From Sweltsa coloradensis (taxonomy: Eukaryota; Arthropoda; Insecta; Plecoptera; Chloroperlidae): a DNA stretch of 64,000 nt. The notes beneath the pieces were generated by a model. That model was not told the origin of the DNA and did not search any database. It worked only from the letters and a program-made list of their open reading frames with translations. This document shows, one piece after another, positions 33,190 through 44,950 of this stretch. A program made the translations under genes and the position numbers. Position 1 is the first letter of the stretch. Each line of letters opens with the position of its first letter. The DNA lies in assembly GCA_024449915.1 (NCBI GenBank), contig JAMZAV010000051.1, positions 1,488,001 to 1,552,000 of the forward strand. The letters run 5' to 3'.

Positions 33190-34470
33190 AAACAGCACTT
33201 ATAGACTACAAGATTCCCTAATAACCATTCTTAATTTTATAAAACTATTTGGCAATAACATCACAAATGACTTGAAATGGAATATGCAAACAGATTTTGT
33301 TCGTAACAGAGCTGCTTTCTTGCTTGGGTTTGTAAATAGGAGTATCGGTAGGAGTAGACAACGTACAAATCAAACCGCTTACCTTACTCTAACTAGGCCG
33401 CTTCGCAAAAGCTTTTTCTAGTCGCGTTGATGGATGAGCTTTTTTGTAAGTTTTTATTATGTGTGAGATCTCTTTACTTTTTCATGTCCCATTGCAAAAT
33501 CATTTTTGTTGAATTAGGATATTTGTTATGAAGAAGTATTAATTGCTATGGTAATACCAATTAATAGAAGAGGAGGCCCGAATATTTGCTTTTTGAACGT
33601 ATTGTAGGTGATTGTTATCAAGTTTCTATAGTTAGTACTTGTTAATTATTATACACCTCAGAAAATTCATATTAAAACATTTATTTCTATGGATTCTGGC
33701 TAACTTTTTCAACTTTTTCTTTCAAAAGGCAATACATCACCATTACCTTAATGTCCATGTGAAATATGAACGTTGTAGCCCCACCCGTTTGGGTCAGAAT
33801 CGGCCCAAATATTACATGGCAAGTCTAAGTTTGTAGATTTCAAAGGTCCACTCCAATTTTCATCAAGATCGCATTTGCCGTTTGCCCAGTAGAGCGCGAA
33901 CAAACGAACAGAAAAAAACTCGATAATTTTTTGGGGCGGTCAGTGAAATTGAAATCTTCGCTTCGCTCATCCAATTAAACCTGTTTTAACATATGGCATT
34001 CCAGCGTGGTATCCAACTACTCGGCAAAATATGTGCAAACTAGAAGGCATAAAGAATAGAGCCACTAAAATGATTTTAGGTGAGGCTAGACATTCCCTTG
34101 ATACCTCTATGGGCTAGAACATCAGCATATCAAAATGGTTTTTATAATAGATCTGTTTCCCTATGGAATGCACCCAAATAAATTAAAAACAGACAGTAGT
34201 TTCAATAGCGCAATCAAAGATTATTTTAAGTAGGTTGTACCGTTGTAGTTCTGTTTTTGTTAGTTGTGGTAGTGAATTTATAATATATTGACATTTGTAT
34301 TTGATACTGTATTTAACTTGGACATTGTATTTCATAATATATTGTATATAAGAGGGTGACTGATACTCACGTACTATGGGGCACATGCCCTTTCTGTCAC
34401 TCTCGCATTTATTTTTAATATTACATGTTCAAATGTTGTACAATAAATGCAAATATTAATAAAAAATAAA
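33190..34470 (+). mobile_element. LINE ORF2 C-terminal fragment, split by a dispersed repeat
   Basis: Before the break (33250-33390) the frame reads NDLKWNMQTDFVRNRAAFLLGF, matching the post-RT region of CR1/Jockey-like LINEs (dL-W--h------a---lg-). After the break (33976 on) it resumes KPVLTYGIPAWYPTTRQN, then LEGIKNRATKMILG, matching the rPvLeYg-p-W-P / Le-iq-ra pattern, and further on RSVSLWNAPK. Frameshifts and stops are present. The 3' UTR runs to about 34470. Homology is by eye and the clade is uncertain. Confidence 0.65.
33393..33975 (+). repeat. Dispersed ~590-bp repeat family (copy C, full length)
   Basis: The only copy with both ends: it starts CTAGGCCGCTTCGC and ends CGCTTCGCTCATCCAAT. 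It interrupts a LINE reading frame, so its boundaries are constrained by the protein on each side. TAA occurs on both sides (33390-33392 and 33976-33978), but a longer or different duplication cannot be excluded. There is no inverted repeat, poly-A tail or pol III box. Confidence 0.8.
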
Positions 34471-35324
34471 AAAATAATTGTGAAAGTTTTAACACTTCAT
34501 TAAAGTAGCTTAAGCAACAATAGAGTAAATAGCATAGCCAGATGATCTGGGTTCGAATCCCAAACAGGCTGACTTTCAAGAACACAACACACACGCAACA
34601 GACGTACACAACTACTTTCGAAAAACAAACAATTAAATAAATAAAGTTTTAACACTTCATTATAGTAGCTCAAGCAACAAAAGAGTAGTTAGCATAGCCA
34701 GATGATCTGGGTTCGAGTCCCAGACAGGCTGACTTTCAAGTCACAATACACACACAACAGACGTACACGGACACTTTTGAAAATAACAATTTTATATTAA
34801 ACACTCATTATAGCAGCTCAAGCAAAAATAGAGAAAAAGCATAGTAGGCTTGGCCAGTTTAAAAAAAATGTGTCTCTATCTCAGTAGTGGTGTACCGGGG
34901 TGTTAGAAGCGGACACCAAAGTTATTCCTACTCAGAAGAATACCCTGCATACGACAAACATTGTTGGCAATTTAAATTTTGGATATTTACTCCCCAAAAA
35001 CCCCCTAAATGTAACATTTGCCCCAAATAATTTTTAATAATTCATAACTAGTGAGATAATTCTCCTAGAATGAACTTTAAAAAAATCAATTGGTAGAAAA
35101 AAGTATTTTCAAGAGTTTGGCTAATTCAGATTTTCAGATTGTATCGAAATTACACAAGAAATGGGCCCTCGAAACAGTTCGAACGCAAATTTTTTTAATT
35201 TTGCGAGACTAAAGAAATTTTTCATTTCATTGCAAGGGAAAAAAACGGTAAAAGTTTTGGAGAGATTTTTCCCAAAAAACATAAAAAATACTCGTGCCTG
35301 GTGAAATCAATGTTTTAAATAAAT

Positions 35325-35755
35325 AAAAAAAATTTAATTTAAATAAAAATAAAAAATTTTATTAGAGTCTCCCCACTCAGTTAATAACTGTTTTCAGGGG
35401 GGGACTTAAATAAAAAGTGCCAACCCAAACCCCGGGCCCCGCGCAATCGCGAGTGAGCGAAAACCCAAACCAAAAGATCGATTTTTTTTAATAGGAAATA
35501 TAGCAATCAGGGGTATGGACAGTCAAACACCCGCAATAAACGCCAGAATCAAAAAGGGCCGATTCAGAAAACTCTGAAATTTATTATGTCTTCGTTGCTA
35601 GGACGCCCCAAAGTCACCTTTTACAAACTCCTAAGACAAGAACTGATGGACTAAAGTCCAAATCAAAGTTAAAAATTCTTATTTTAGGGGGGAATGACCC
35701 TGACCTTCTGCTTTGGGAAGCAGATACGCTAACCCCAAGACCAAGAGCCAATACA
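35325..35755 (-). mobile_element. tRNA-derived SINE, family S1 (copy 5, smeared)
   Basis: Same order as the other S1 copies on the minus strand (CTCCCCACTCAGTTA, GGGTATGGACAGTC, TTTACAAACTCCTAAGACAAG, GAAGCAGATACGCTAACC). It has many small losses and base runs compared with copies 1-4. The B-box is damaged (GGGGGGAATGACCC). Confidence 0.8.
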
Positions 35756-36510
35756 AAATAATAATACATAATACGGGTAGTTAGATTTTGTGTAATAACT
35801 GAAAAAAGATCCCCAAAGTGTAAAAATCCGGGGGACGGGGACCCTAGCGGCGGCCACGGAACCAATCACAGCGATCGTACAGACACGTGATCAGTGGGGG
35901 GCGCATGCATGTACTGCTTGTGCTGGGTTCGCCCCTCGCAGTTGTAGTTTTGCTGATGTTAGGGGATTTTGACTGAAAATGAAATTTGTTTCTTTGTGTC
36001 AATACTAAATTTTTTTTAAAATTAGGGCCCAAAATTACTTACTACGTCGAAAAACAGGGTGGGGTGGGCAGTCTCTTGGCCTACAGCGCTGAAGAATTGA
36101 TGGGGGGTTTTAACTTTTTCACAACTAATCTGCTTTGTAAACATTTTTTATAGCCATACCCTTTATAATACATCGTAGGGACAAAAAAAAAACACAGTAA
36201 ACGATTACACGTTGCCACGCCAGCGACCGCTTGTCGAAATTGGGCCTACATCCCTTTTAATTTGAACAAACCCAGGGAATATTGCAATAGTTTTTTTTTT
36301 AAATGTTTCGAAATACGCAATTTCCTAGGCACTTTTTTCACAATCACACGCAATGGCATTCATTAAAAATACTATGGGTCTATTGTGAGGTGTGACTCTA
36401 AAAAGGCAATTTTATGGCTTGGTTTGGTGGGTTATTGCGAGAACAGCACACGAGGAAGGAAAACAACACCCTAATTCACGAGGGTTTTTGGTACCCCGAA
36501 ATATTTTTGA

Positions 36511-36863
36511 CCAAGCCGAGAATGACCCGCAGTCATTCATTTGCAAAACCTAATCCACAGCGTTGGGACGGGGACAAAAGGGGGGAATCCCCCACCGATG
36601 ACTCTGAGAGATTGTGGTATAGTAACCAAAATTAATATTGTTCCCGACGACAGGGGAAAATTATTCATCTATACATTTTTTAAAAAATGACCGGGCCCCG
36701 AGAATGACCGCAGTCATTCACTTTGCAACCAATCTCAAGCTTTTTAAGGACGGGGGACGAAGGGGGAATCCCCCACGCGATGACCTGAGAGATTGGGGTA
36801 TAGAAATCAAAATTAATATTGTTCCCGACAGGGGAAAATTTCATCTATACTAATTTTATAAAA
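36511..36863. repeat. Two tandem units of ~175-180 bp
   Basis: Both units contain GAGAATGACC(C)GCAGTCATTCA, GGGGGAATCCCCCAC, GATGAC--TGAGAGATTG, TATTGTTCCCGAC and CATCTATAC in order. Unit 1 is 36511-36691 and unit 2 is 36692-36863. Differences are mostly of the smeared type seen around them. Confidence 0.7.
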
Positions 36864-38089
36864 TGTTACATCGATTCACGGGACCATAATTGAAAAAAAA
36901 AGATTAAACAATAGAGATTGATAACTAAATTTTTCAGGCCCGGAAATGCTGAAAAAAATTTCTAAAATTATTGATTGTTGAAGTTAAGGGGAAGTTTTTT
37001 TCTGTTTTACTAAAATGATTTTGCCCACTACCAGTCGTAAGTAATAAAAATAGCAAAAACAACTGCCATAGATCCCAACGACAATATATTTTTAAATTCC
37101 CTTATGTGTTTTATTACACAATTAGAAAATAATAGATTATACATTGATTCGAGGGCCCTGAAAATAATACCCATTATTTGTGTTCTATAGCATCAAGTAA
37201 TTTTACTCAATTATTGAGATTTTTTTTCTTTATAGGCTACAGACATCCAGTTGGAAAATGCAATGCTTTTCGAAACAAGAAAACCAAGAAATATCAAAAG
37301 TTACTCAAAAAGGGAAAAAATGAAAGTTAGAAAAGCTGCCCATGACATTAAAATGGGTTCCCCGTATTTGATACACCAAAAATTTTCTGCTAGAAAACCT
37401 TTGGCACCGAGTATGTCGGGTACTCTAAATTTACTAAATGAGTATGACTAACATTAATCGCCTCTTTTCAAAAGTAAAAAAAAAGGAGCCGGTTTTTATC
37501 ACCCCCCGCTCCCCTCCACTTTTCATTCTCAAGCAACCCAGTTAGTACACATCGAAACAATTCTGGGAGTTAGATGTACCTATAGAAATAGCGGAGAGAC
37601 ATTTTTTTGAAAAATCACTGCATTTTTTTTCTAAAAAAGATTTATAAAAAAAATCTTTAAATGTGAAAAAAAACTATGAGCGAGTATTTGAAAGATGTAA
37701 AGACCCCCCCCGCTCGTTTGGTGCGAACTCTAAAACAACAAAAAAGACAAGAAAGGGAAAAAAAGGAACAAACTCGAAAATAAAGGGACAGATTCAACTA
37801 AAAGAGTAAAGCCTTTTAAAAAGACAAATTTTGGGAAAAGCAAGGAATGTTTTAAAAGAATATGGGAGAAAATAGATTACAAAAAGGATGGGGTCAAAAG
37901 AACATGATACTTCTCCATCTATGACCAAGAAAAGAGGGAAGAACAACAGGACCCCAATAATATATAAAAAAGCCCAAAACTCACCTTGAAAAGGATAAAG
38001 CAAGGCGTTCTGTCATATATGTCACAAAAAACAAGACCAAGAAAAAAAACATTAAAAGTGAGCAACCAAAATAAACATGAAACGAGGAC

Positions 38090-40380
38090 CCTTAAAATGC
38101 CCCTTTTTAAATCATAAATTTGGGGACAAGCTTTAAGTAAACTGAAAAACAAGAAGCCCCAGGAGTTGACCTTATTACCCTGAATTCTTAAAAAAACCTA
38201 GGAAGGAAGGGCAATGGTATTACTGACAATTAAATGCCATATGGGAGGGAAACATCCCGATATATGGCGAAAACAGAAGTTATCCCCATAGGGAAAAAGG
38301 AAAAGACAGTAGTAAAGTAGAGAGCTAAGCCTAAATCTCTCACAAGTATGATGTCAAAGCTCATGGAACCATGGAAACCAAAGTTTAAAAAACTCCCGGG
38401 AGAAAAATAACCTCATAACAGAACCCCAGGCAGTTTTCAGAAAGGTAGAAGCACTCTCGACCAAGTGGCTATCTACAGAGGGGTAAAAGGAAAGTTAATA
38501 AAAAACTAGCAACACTTGAGGTGTTTTTGTTTTTCCAAACTGCTTTTGATTTTGTGAACAGAAAGATCTACTTACAAAAATGCGGAATGAACACCCCAAT
38601 AAACTATACAGAGGCTAAAAATTTCCTGACCCCGAGGTATATGAGAGTGAGATAGGGAAAAACAAAAGCAAAATAAAAAAAAACCAAAGGCAGGATTTCC
38701 CCCCAGGGAGCAGCATATCCTACCCTTTTTTTATCTATAAAAGCCCTAGGATATAGAAGAGGAATGAGGTAAAAGTAAAGCTGTTTGCAGATGATGTGGT
38801 GCTGGGTACGTGGTAGGATAAAGAAAAGAGGGAAAATTAAAAATGAAAAAACCCCTTAAAAAGCCTGGAAGAATGGACAAAAAAGAATGCAGATATTAAC
38901 GAAAAGAAGACCGTGTACGACCCCAACTACGAGACGAAGTGTCCCAAACTTTTTTATCAATACAGAAAAAAACCCGTTACAAAAGAAGATAACCCAGGTA
39001 TACCTAGGTGTAACTAGGATAAAAAAGACAAGGCCAAGCTATTAAAAAAATGCAACAGCAGGAAGGAACGTTTAAAACCTTTTAAAAAGAGGGGGCAGGT
39101 GTTACCTGGGGGGCAACAGAGAACACATTATCTAACACATAAAAAAACCTATGCGAGCCCACTGTTGAATAGGTAATGCAATCATAAAAAAACCCCCTAA
39201 AAAGCACTACAATTCTAAATGGGCCCAAAAATTCTGACTCAGAAAGTTCTGGGGTGTTAAAACCAAACCTATAGTGCTATGGAAGCAAAGCCAATATTCC
39301 ACCCCAAGGCCAGAAAAAATGAAGCTGCAGGATCCTATAAAAAAAAAACTGGTAAGACGGATCAGAACTCTGGAAAAAAACCATGTGAAAAAAATAAAAC
39401 CCCTGTACCAAACAAGGCACGAAAAATAAAGGGCTTTTAATTGGGAAATGAGGAAATTTAACAATAGACAAGCCCTCCTCACCAAAATAAATGTTGTTTG
39501 TTAAAATCCCACATGCATTGAAAATCCCTGACACGACGGTAAGAAAAAAAACCACTCTTTGGGTTAATAAAAAAATTTGACATTGGAAATACTTCGCCAA
39601 AAATACCGAAAATGAAGGCTACATCTGTATCAGATGGATCAGACCCGGGGGAAAGGGAAATGGGGGCACAGGGATATACGCCGAATTTGAGGCTCCTCCC
39701 CAGCTGGGCAATGGAAGAAATTAGATGGAGAAACCCGGGGAATGTTAAAACACATTGAAATATAAAAATCTAAAAAACCGGGAAAATTGTGTCCTATCCG
39801 ACCCCAAGATGCCATTGCCCCATTGCAAATGGGAGGAAACAAACCCCAAAATTAACAATGTAAACTCAGATTCACGACTCATGAATGTGGGAACAAATTG
39901 GCTACAATGGATACGGCCCATGGGGCATATATGGTAATGAGAAGGCCGCTACCTAGCCAAACAAGGTAGCAAAAGCAAAAAAGAAGAAAAAACTGTCACA
40001 TAAATCTTAAAATCTCCCCTGCATGCGTCGACAGACAAGAATGGCAGAGGGGGGCACACTAAATGAGGCCGATGGAAAACTAAAGTGCTCCGTAAAAAAT
40101 AGAGACAGTAAATTCGGCTTAAAACAGGTCCGACCTACTCAAAGCCCCTCCATGTTTGGGAAATTTTTTGAATCTAGTGCTGTCGGAGTTGGAGCTGGGA
40201 AAAAACAGGAAACATTTTTTTCAATGACATATATAAAGCTTGAAGCGAAAAAATGCAAATGGCATGGCGGAGCGAACAGGAGTCCTATCTCTCGGGATAA
40301 CTAAAAAAACACATGAGAATGAATGTCAATTTTGGGCATATGAAAAGAAGAAGAAAAAGAGAGAAAAAGAGAAGAAGTGA
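38090..40380 (+). pseudogene. LINE ORF2: reverse transcriptase plus RNase H, fragmented
   Basis: A plus-strand LINE coding region can be followed through many frameshifts. In order: LSKLKNK (about 38135), AFDFVN (38542-38559, RT motif A), KLFADDVVL with the catalytic FADD at 38784-38795, YLGVT (39001-39015), Y-SPLL near 39150, DGS (39633-39641, RNase H start), GNEKA (39933-39950) and LAKQGS (39953-39970), then RTGVLSLGI with NEC near 40270-40340. An RT followed by RNase H is typical of the I/R1-like group of LINEs. No apurinic endonuclease was recognised upstream. Some frameshifts are probably base-calling errors, so activity cannot be judged. Confidence 0.75.
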
Positions 40381-41679
40381 CGATCAATAAAGTGCTTAAG
40401 TATACTTTCGTAGAGAAGTGCGAAAAACAATATCCTTTCTTGAAAACAATGTAGCACTAGCGCTTGGTGTGTTTAGTGAGCGAGCTACGATGTGAGGTAA
40501 ATTTAATCTAGCATCTACTATTAATGACATCTGGAGTCGCTCCCTTGAGCTGTTAAATTTGAAGAAAAACCCCCAAAGAAATGCTACTACCCGGAAAATT
40601 TCTCCCAAAATTGTGCACGAACCAAAGAAAATGTAAATAGTGCATTCGTTCTTCTAAGGAGGATTTAAGAAGATCGACTATTATTTGTGCCACAAAATAC
40701 GAGCGTTTTGAGTTTGATCGATTGGGTACCGCCGAAGTTTATACTCTTTAATAAATAAAACCCTTTTCGCGAAGAACTAATGAGTAGGTTCCTTTGTTCT
40801 CGCTTAAGGTAGATATATTAATTTGGATAAGGGGGCCCGGGTGCTCGATCTTTGGTAGTCAAGAAGTGAATTTTGAAGTGTATCCGGGGTATCTCTAGAA
40901 AATGAATGTTTCATCGACCCTCTTTTTGGGGGCGGCTATCAAAAAACACAGAAAAATTTTTAAAACCCAAAAAAATACTAAGTTTGTGTGTGCGTTGTGA
41001 TAATGTTTAGGGTTTTAAATTGTTCAAGAAATAAATTATAAATATTTTTTTATCCGTGATTTTGCTGACATTCCAAAAAATTTTAAAAAGGGGAAAAATT
41101 ATTCGGTTTTTGTCTATGCTAAATAATTTAAATTTTTACATTATTACATTCGCTGAGACCACAATCAGCTGAGCGCATTCGTCGCAAAGTGACCCCGGCG
41201 TGGCGCTGGGGGAGTGGGGTTTGAATTATTTATTTGAAATATTGGCACTTTGGACACGTTTTTGGAAAAACTTTATTGCTTTCCACGGACGAGCAACATG
41301 CATGGGAGTGAGAATTTTTTTCGTGAATAGTTTCGATACACAGCGTTGCACAGTAGTTGCATACTTTTAAAACTGGCATTATTTATTATTGCCCCCCTGT
41401 TTTCCCCCCAATAAAAAATTTTATTCAAAGGTTTGAAGTGGGTTTATTGCACTTAGCTAAGTATATATAACGAATTTTGTTTAAGGATTCTGGTTTTAAA
41501 TTTATTTCGGCGACCAAAACCCCCCCTTTAAGTTTAAGGGTATAAAAAGTGAAATGCGATTCCCAAACAATTTTTTTCGGATTGGGAGTGAAAAAAATCT
41601 TTTAAAATCACTTTGTTGGCAGCTTTTAACACGTCGGGCCAAAAATTTTAAATTTTTTTTTTAAATGGCCTTTTTATAC

Positions 41680-43030
41680 CCAGATTCTGGGTTCCCAGAC
41701 AGGCAAACGTCACTACAAAACACTCGCACCAGAGTACAGACATTTTTAAAAATAACAATTTAAGTTTAAACAACTTTGTAGCCAAGCAAAAATAGAGTAG
41801 GAAGCCTAGCCAGAGATCGGGGTTTCAGTCCCGACGGGCTTTTTTCAACTAAAAAACACACTCGCACCAGACGTACAGGGAAACATTTTTTGAAAAAAAA
41901 TTGAATTTAAACACTCGTTATAGTAGATCAACAAAAAATAGAGGGAACCTCCAGATGATTGGGTTCGAGCCCCCAGACGGGATTTCAACTACAAAAACAC
42001 TCGCACGCGTACACGGAACATTTTGAAAAAAAAATTTGAATTTTAAAAACACCTTTATAGTAGATCAAGCAACAATAGAGTAGGAAGCCTAGCCAGATGA
42101 TGGGGGTTCGGGTCCCAGACAGGGACTTCAACTACAAAACCATCGCCCCAGCGTACACGGAACCCCTTTGAAAATAACAATTGAATTTTAAACACCGTTA
42201 TAGTACTAAAAGCAAAATAAAATAGTAAGATAGCCAGATATTGGGTTCGTTTTAAAAAGACGACTGATTCAAGTACCAAACAATAACAGACATACACGGA
42301 CACTTTTGAAAAAAACAATTGAAGTTTAAATCATTATAACCCAAAGCAACGATGATGGTAAGCATAGCCAGATGATCGGTTGGTCAAAGACAGATGACTT
42401 TAAAGACAACACACCAACAACGTACAAAACCCATTTTCGAAAAACAAACAATTAAATAAAAAAAGTTTTAAACTTAATTATAGTACTCGAGAAACAATAA
42501 AATAGTTAGCATAGCCAGTTTATCTAGGTTGGGGCCTAGACGGGGCTGACTTTAAAGTACACAACCAAGCAAAAGACGTACAAAACCACTCTCAAAAAAC
42601 TTTAGAAAACGCATTATTTTAGTCGAGCAACAAGGGAGTAGATGCATAGCCGATGATCTGGGTTCGAGTCCCAACAGAGACATTCATGTACACAATACAC
42701 ACACAACAGACGTACACAAAACTTTTGAAAAACATTAGCAAATAAATAGTTTTAAAAATTCATTATAGAGTCAAGCAAAAATAGAATAGTAACCCCAAGC
42801 CGAGATTTTTGGTTGATTCCCAGTCAGGCTGATTTTTAAAAGTACACATACACCAAAACCCGGGTGCACGAACATTTTAGAAAATTAAAATTTGAAGTTT
42901 AAACACTCAAGCTAAAGCAAAAAATGAGTAGGAAGCCTGCCAGATTCGGGTTTTGAGCCCCCAGTTGGGCTGACTTTTATCACAAAACACATCACAACAG
43001 TGTACAAAACATTTTTAAAAAACTTTAGCA
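41680..43030 (+). repeat. Second tRNA-like tandem array (smeared, ~9-10 units)
   Basis: Repeats of TAGTAGATCAAGCAACAATAG, AGCCTAGCCAGATGAT, GGGTTCGAGTCCC-like boxes and ACACGGACACTTTTGAAAA recur about every 140-150 bases at roughly 41690, 41770, 41930, 42060, 42200, 42330, 42480, 42610, 42760 and 42905. They match array 1 with heavy homopolymer-type damage. Copies differ in subtype from array 1 (ACTCGCACCAGACGTACA in place of the CACACAACAGACG spacer). Confidence 0.7.
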
Positions 43031-43309
43031 ACTACTTAAAAGAAATTTTTTTTAATTTAATTTATAAACATTTGTAGGTTTAAAATTTTTGTTATATTTT
43101 GGGGGGGGTGGGGGGACAAAAAAGTGCAAAATGGTGAAAGCTATTGGGTTGATGGCAAAATTGCAATCATTGGGCCTTCACAAAGGGGTGAGAAAACCCC
43201 AAAGTCAAGAACATTCGATACACTGGGAAAAACGCTCAGTCCCGCCGCGTTAGGATAAAGCTTTTTTTAAGTTTTTATTTTTGGGGGATTCTAGTTTTCA
43301 AGGCTTTTT

Positions 43310-43500
43310 TTGCTGCCTCGCATTGAGGTGATTGTTGTCAAGTTTCTATTGAAACTTGTCAAATTTTTATTTTTTACCGTAAAAAAAATTTTTAAAAATT
43401 TATTCTATGGATTCTGGCTAAATTTTTCAAATTTTTTTTTCAAAAGGATTAATCACCCCAACCTTAAAACAATGTATAATGTGAACGTTTAAGCCCCCCC
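43310..43500 (+). repeat. Dispersed ~590-bp repeat, partial copy D
   Basis: GGTGATTGTTGTCAAGTTTC, TCTATGGATTCTGGCTAA, TTTCAAAAGG and GTGAACGTTTAAGCCCCCCCCG follow the family order, then the copy stops. The sequence is smeared. Confidence 0.65.
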
Positions 43501-43804
43501 CGTTTTTTCCAAGAGATGCCTTTGTACCCAGAGCACCAATATTTAGGATTCAAAGGGAATTTGAACTTTGGGAAAAATGTCTTCAGATGTGGCACCAAAC
43601 AGGCGGAATTAAATGTTTTAGTTTTTACGTATGAACCTATATTTTTCGTTTTATATGATCTTTTTAATGGAATCATATAATTTTTGAAAGAATGAAAAAT
43701 GTATGGGTTGTTCAAGTTATTACTCCCTGATAGGCACTGTTTCAAAAAAATTTCACCATGGACAATAACTCTCCCCCCCCCCCCCCCCCCCCAAATCCAA
43801 TGGA

Positions 43805-43880
43805 ATTTCTATAACGAAATAGAACCCCGGGCCTTCTGCATTTGAAGTAGAGTACAACCCCACGACCAACGGCCACACAT
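43805..43880 (-). mobile_element. S1 SINE head fragment (smeared)
   Basis: The complement reads GGCCGTTGGTCGTGGGG, then CTTCAAATGCAGAAGGCCC and GGGTTCTATTTCG, corresponding to the tRNA-like S1 head on the minus strand. A long C-run lies just upstream. Confidence 0.5.
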
Positions 43881-43924
43881 ACATTTTTGGGATTTTTTTT
43901 TGTCTTATCTCAAAAAACATTTGC

Positions 43925-44140
43925 AAAAATTTACGTTTTTTATTTCTCAATTTTATTAAACGGGAAAACCCCCCTAGGTGTAATAGATTTTTAAAAAACA
44001 ATCAATGCACCAATAAACCCGAGTTAAGAAGTTAACCCTCCGGGGCTTAGGGGTAAAACACTCGACCCGGGAATCGGGGGACCGGGGGTTTGATCCCCCC
44101 AATGATGGATTTTTTAAATTTTAGATTTATCAAAAAAAAA
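43925..44140 (+). mobile_element. tRNA-like repeat, family S2, copy 2 (smeared)
   Basis: Shares CTCAATTTTATTAAACGGGAAAA and CCTAGGTGTAATAGATTTTT with 25711-25760, then a tRNA-like core (GGGGCTTAGGGGTAAAACACTCGACCC, about 44040-44070) and the B-box GGGGGTTTGATCCCCCC. This copy shows a more tRNA-like 5' half than copy 1. Confidence 0.5.
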
Positions 44141-44519
44141 ATGTTTTGAAAATTTTTTTATTGACATAATTTTTAAAATGTAAAATATTATTTTAATTTC
44201 TTTAGAGAGTTTTTTTTATTCTTATAGTATTTCAATTTACTATTTTTGATCTTGGGGGGGGGGGAAGTTTTGTCAATAGTGTAATCTTGTTTCAGGGGCC
44301 CCTAATACAATAAAAAACACATTAAATCTTTTTTTAAAAAATTATATGATTCGACATTAAAAAAATCAGTATCCAGCCAAAAAAAAATAGTTCAGTACGA
44401 AAAACTACAACCGCCAGTTTGAATCGCGCTGCCATGCCACACTCGGAAGACACTTGCTCGTTCAAAATTTCCGAGGAGGCCCCTGTCGGGGGATGGGGTA
44501 GGACTCTAGGTACTAACAG

Positions 44520-44950
44520 TAGGTATCTCTATGGTTTGGGCCCGAATTGGCCCCAAAGGACGAAAATTCACACAAAAATCAAAAAAACTTATATTAAAAG
44601 CTTATTCTAGAATTTTTTGGGTAACTTTTTTAATTTTTTTTTCAAAAGGGACTACATCACCATCCCCTTTAAAGTCCCGTACAATTTTTGAAGTTGTAGC
44701 CCCCCCGTTTTGGGCAGAAAATTTGGGCCCCCAAAGGACGAAAATATTGCACAAAAAATGGGAAAAAACGTTCAAATCGAATTTATGAAAATATTTCTTT
44801 GATTTTTACCAAAAAAATACAGCTCCAAGTTCAGAGATTTCGAAGGTCCCCCCCAAATTTCCTCAAAAATCGAATATGCCCTTTGCCCCAGGAGCGAACA
44901 AACGGACCCCAGCTAAATTATTGGGGGGTCAGTGAAATTGAATCTTTGCC
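44520..44950 (+). repeat. Dispersed ~590-bp repeat, partial copy E (smeared)
   Basis: Contains GGCCCCAAAGGACGAAAATTC, TTCAAAAGGGACTACATCACC, GAAGTTGTAGCCCCCCC, GTTCAGAGATTTCGAAGGTCC and GGGGGGTCAGTGAAATTGAA, in the order of the family. The clean terminal sequence CGCTCATCCAAT is lost. Confidence 0.65.

Larger units (their letters stand above)
31849..34860 (+). repeat. Tandem array of ~150-165-bp tRNA-like repeats (array 1)
   Basis: At least eight units start near 32011, 32242, 32409, 32546, 33070, 34502, 34664 and 34812. Each has an A-box-like GTAGCTCAAGCAAC, a D-arm-like GCTC/GAGT pairing, then AGCCAGATGATCTGGG and a perfect T-arm with B-box CTGGGTTCGAATCCCAG, then CAGGCTGAC. The spacer is AAGTACACAACACACACACAACAGACGTACACAACCAC in order, then AGTTTTAACACTTCATTATA. 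No acceptor-stem complement or anticodon arm is present, so these are not tRNA genes but could be pol III-promoter-bearing satellite units. The array is broken by an S1 SINE and by a LINE fragment. A degraded second array lies at 41.7-43.0 kb. Confidence 0.8.

Noticed and set aside
31849..34860. Regularly spaced repeats resembling a CRISPR array or a tRNA gene cluster
   Set aside because: The spacers are themselves repeated, the context is eukaryotic, and the units lack acceptor and anticodon arms.
39207..39842. Minus-strand frames of 60-107 codons
   Set aside because: Antisense to the RT/RNase H coding region of the LINE and in low-quality sequence.
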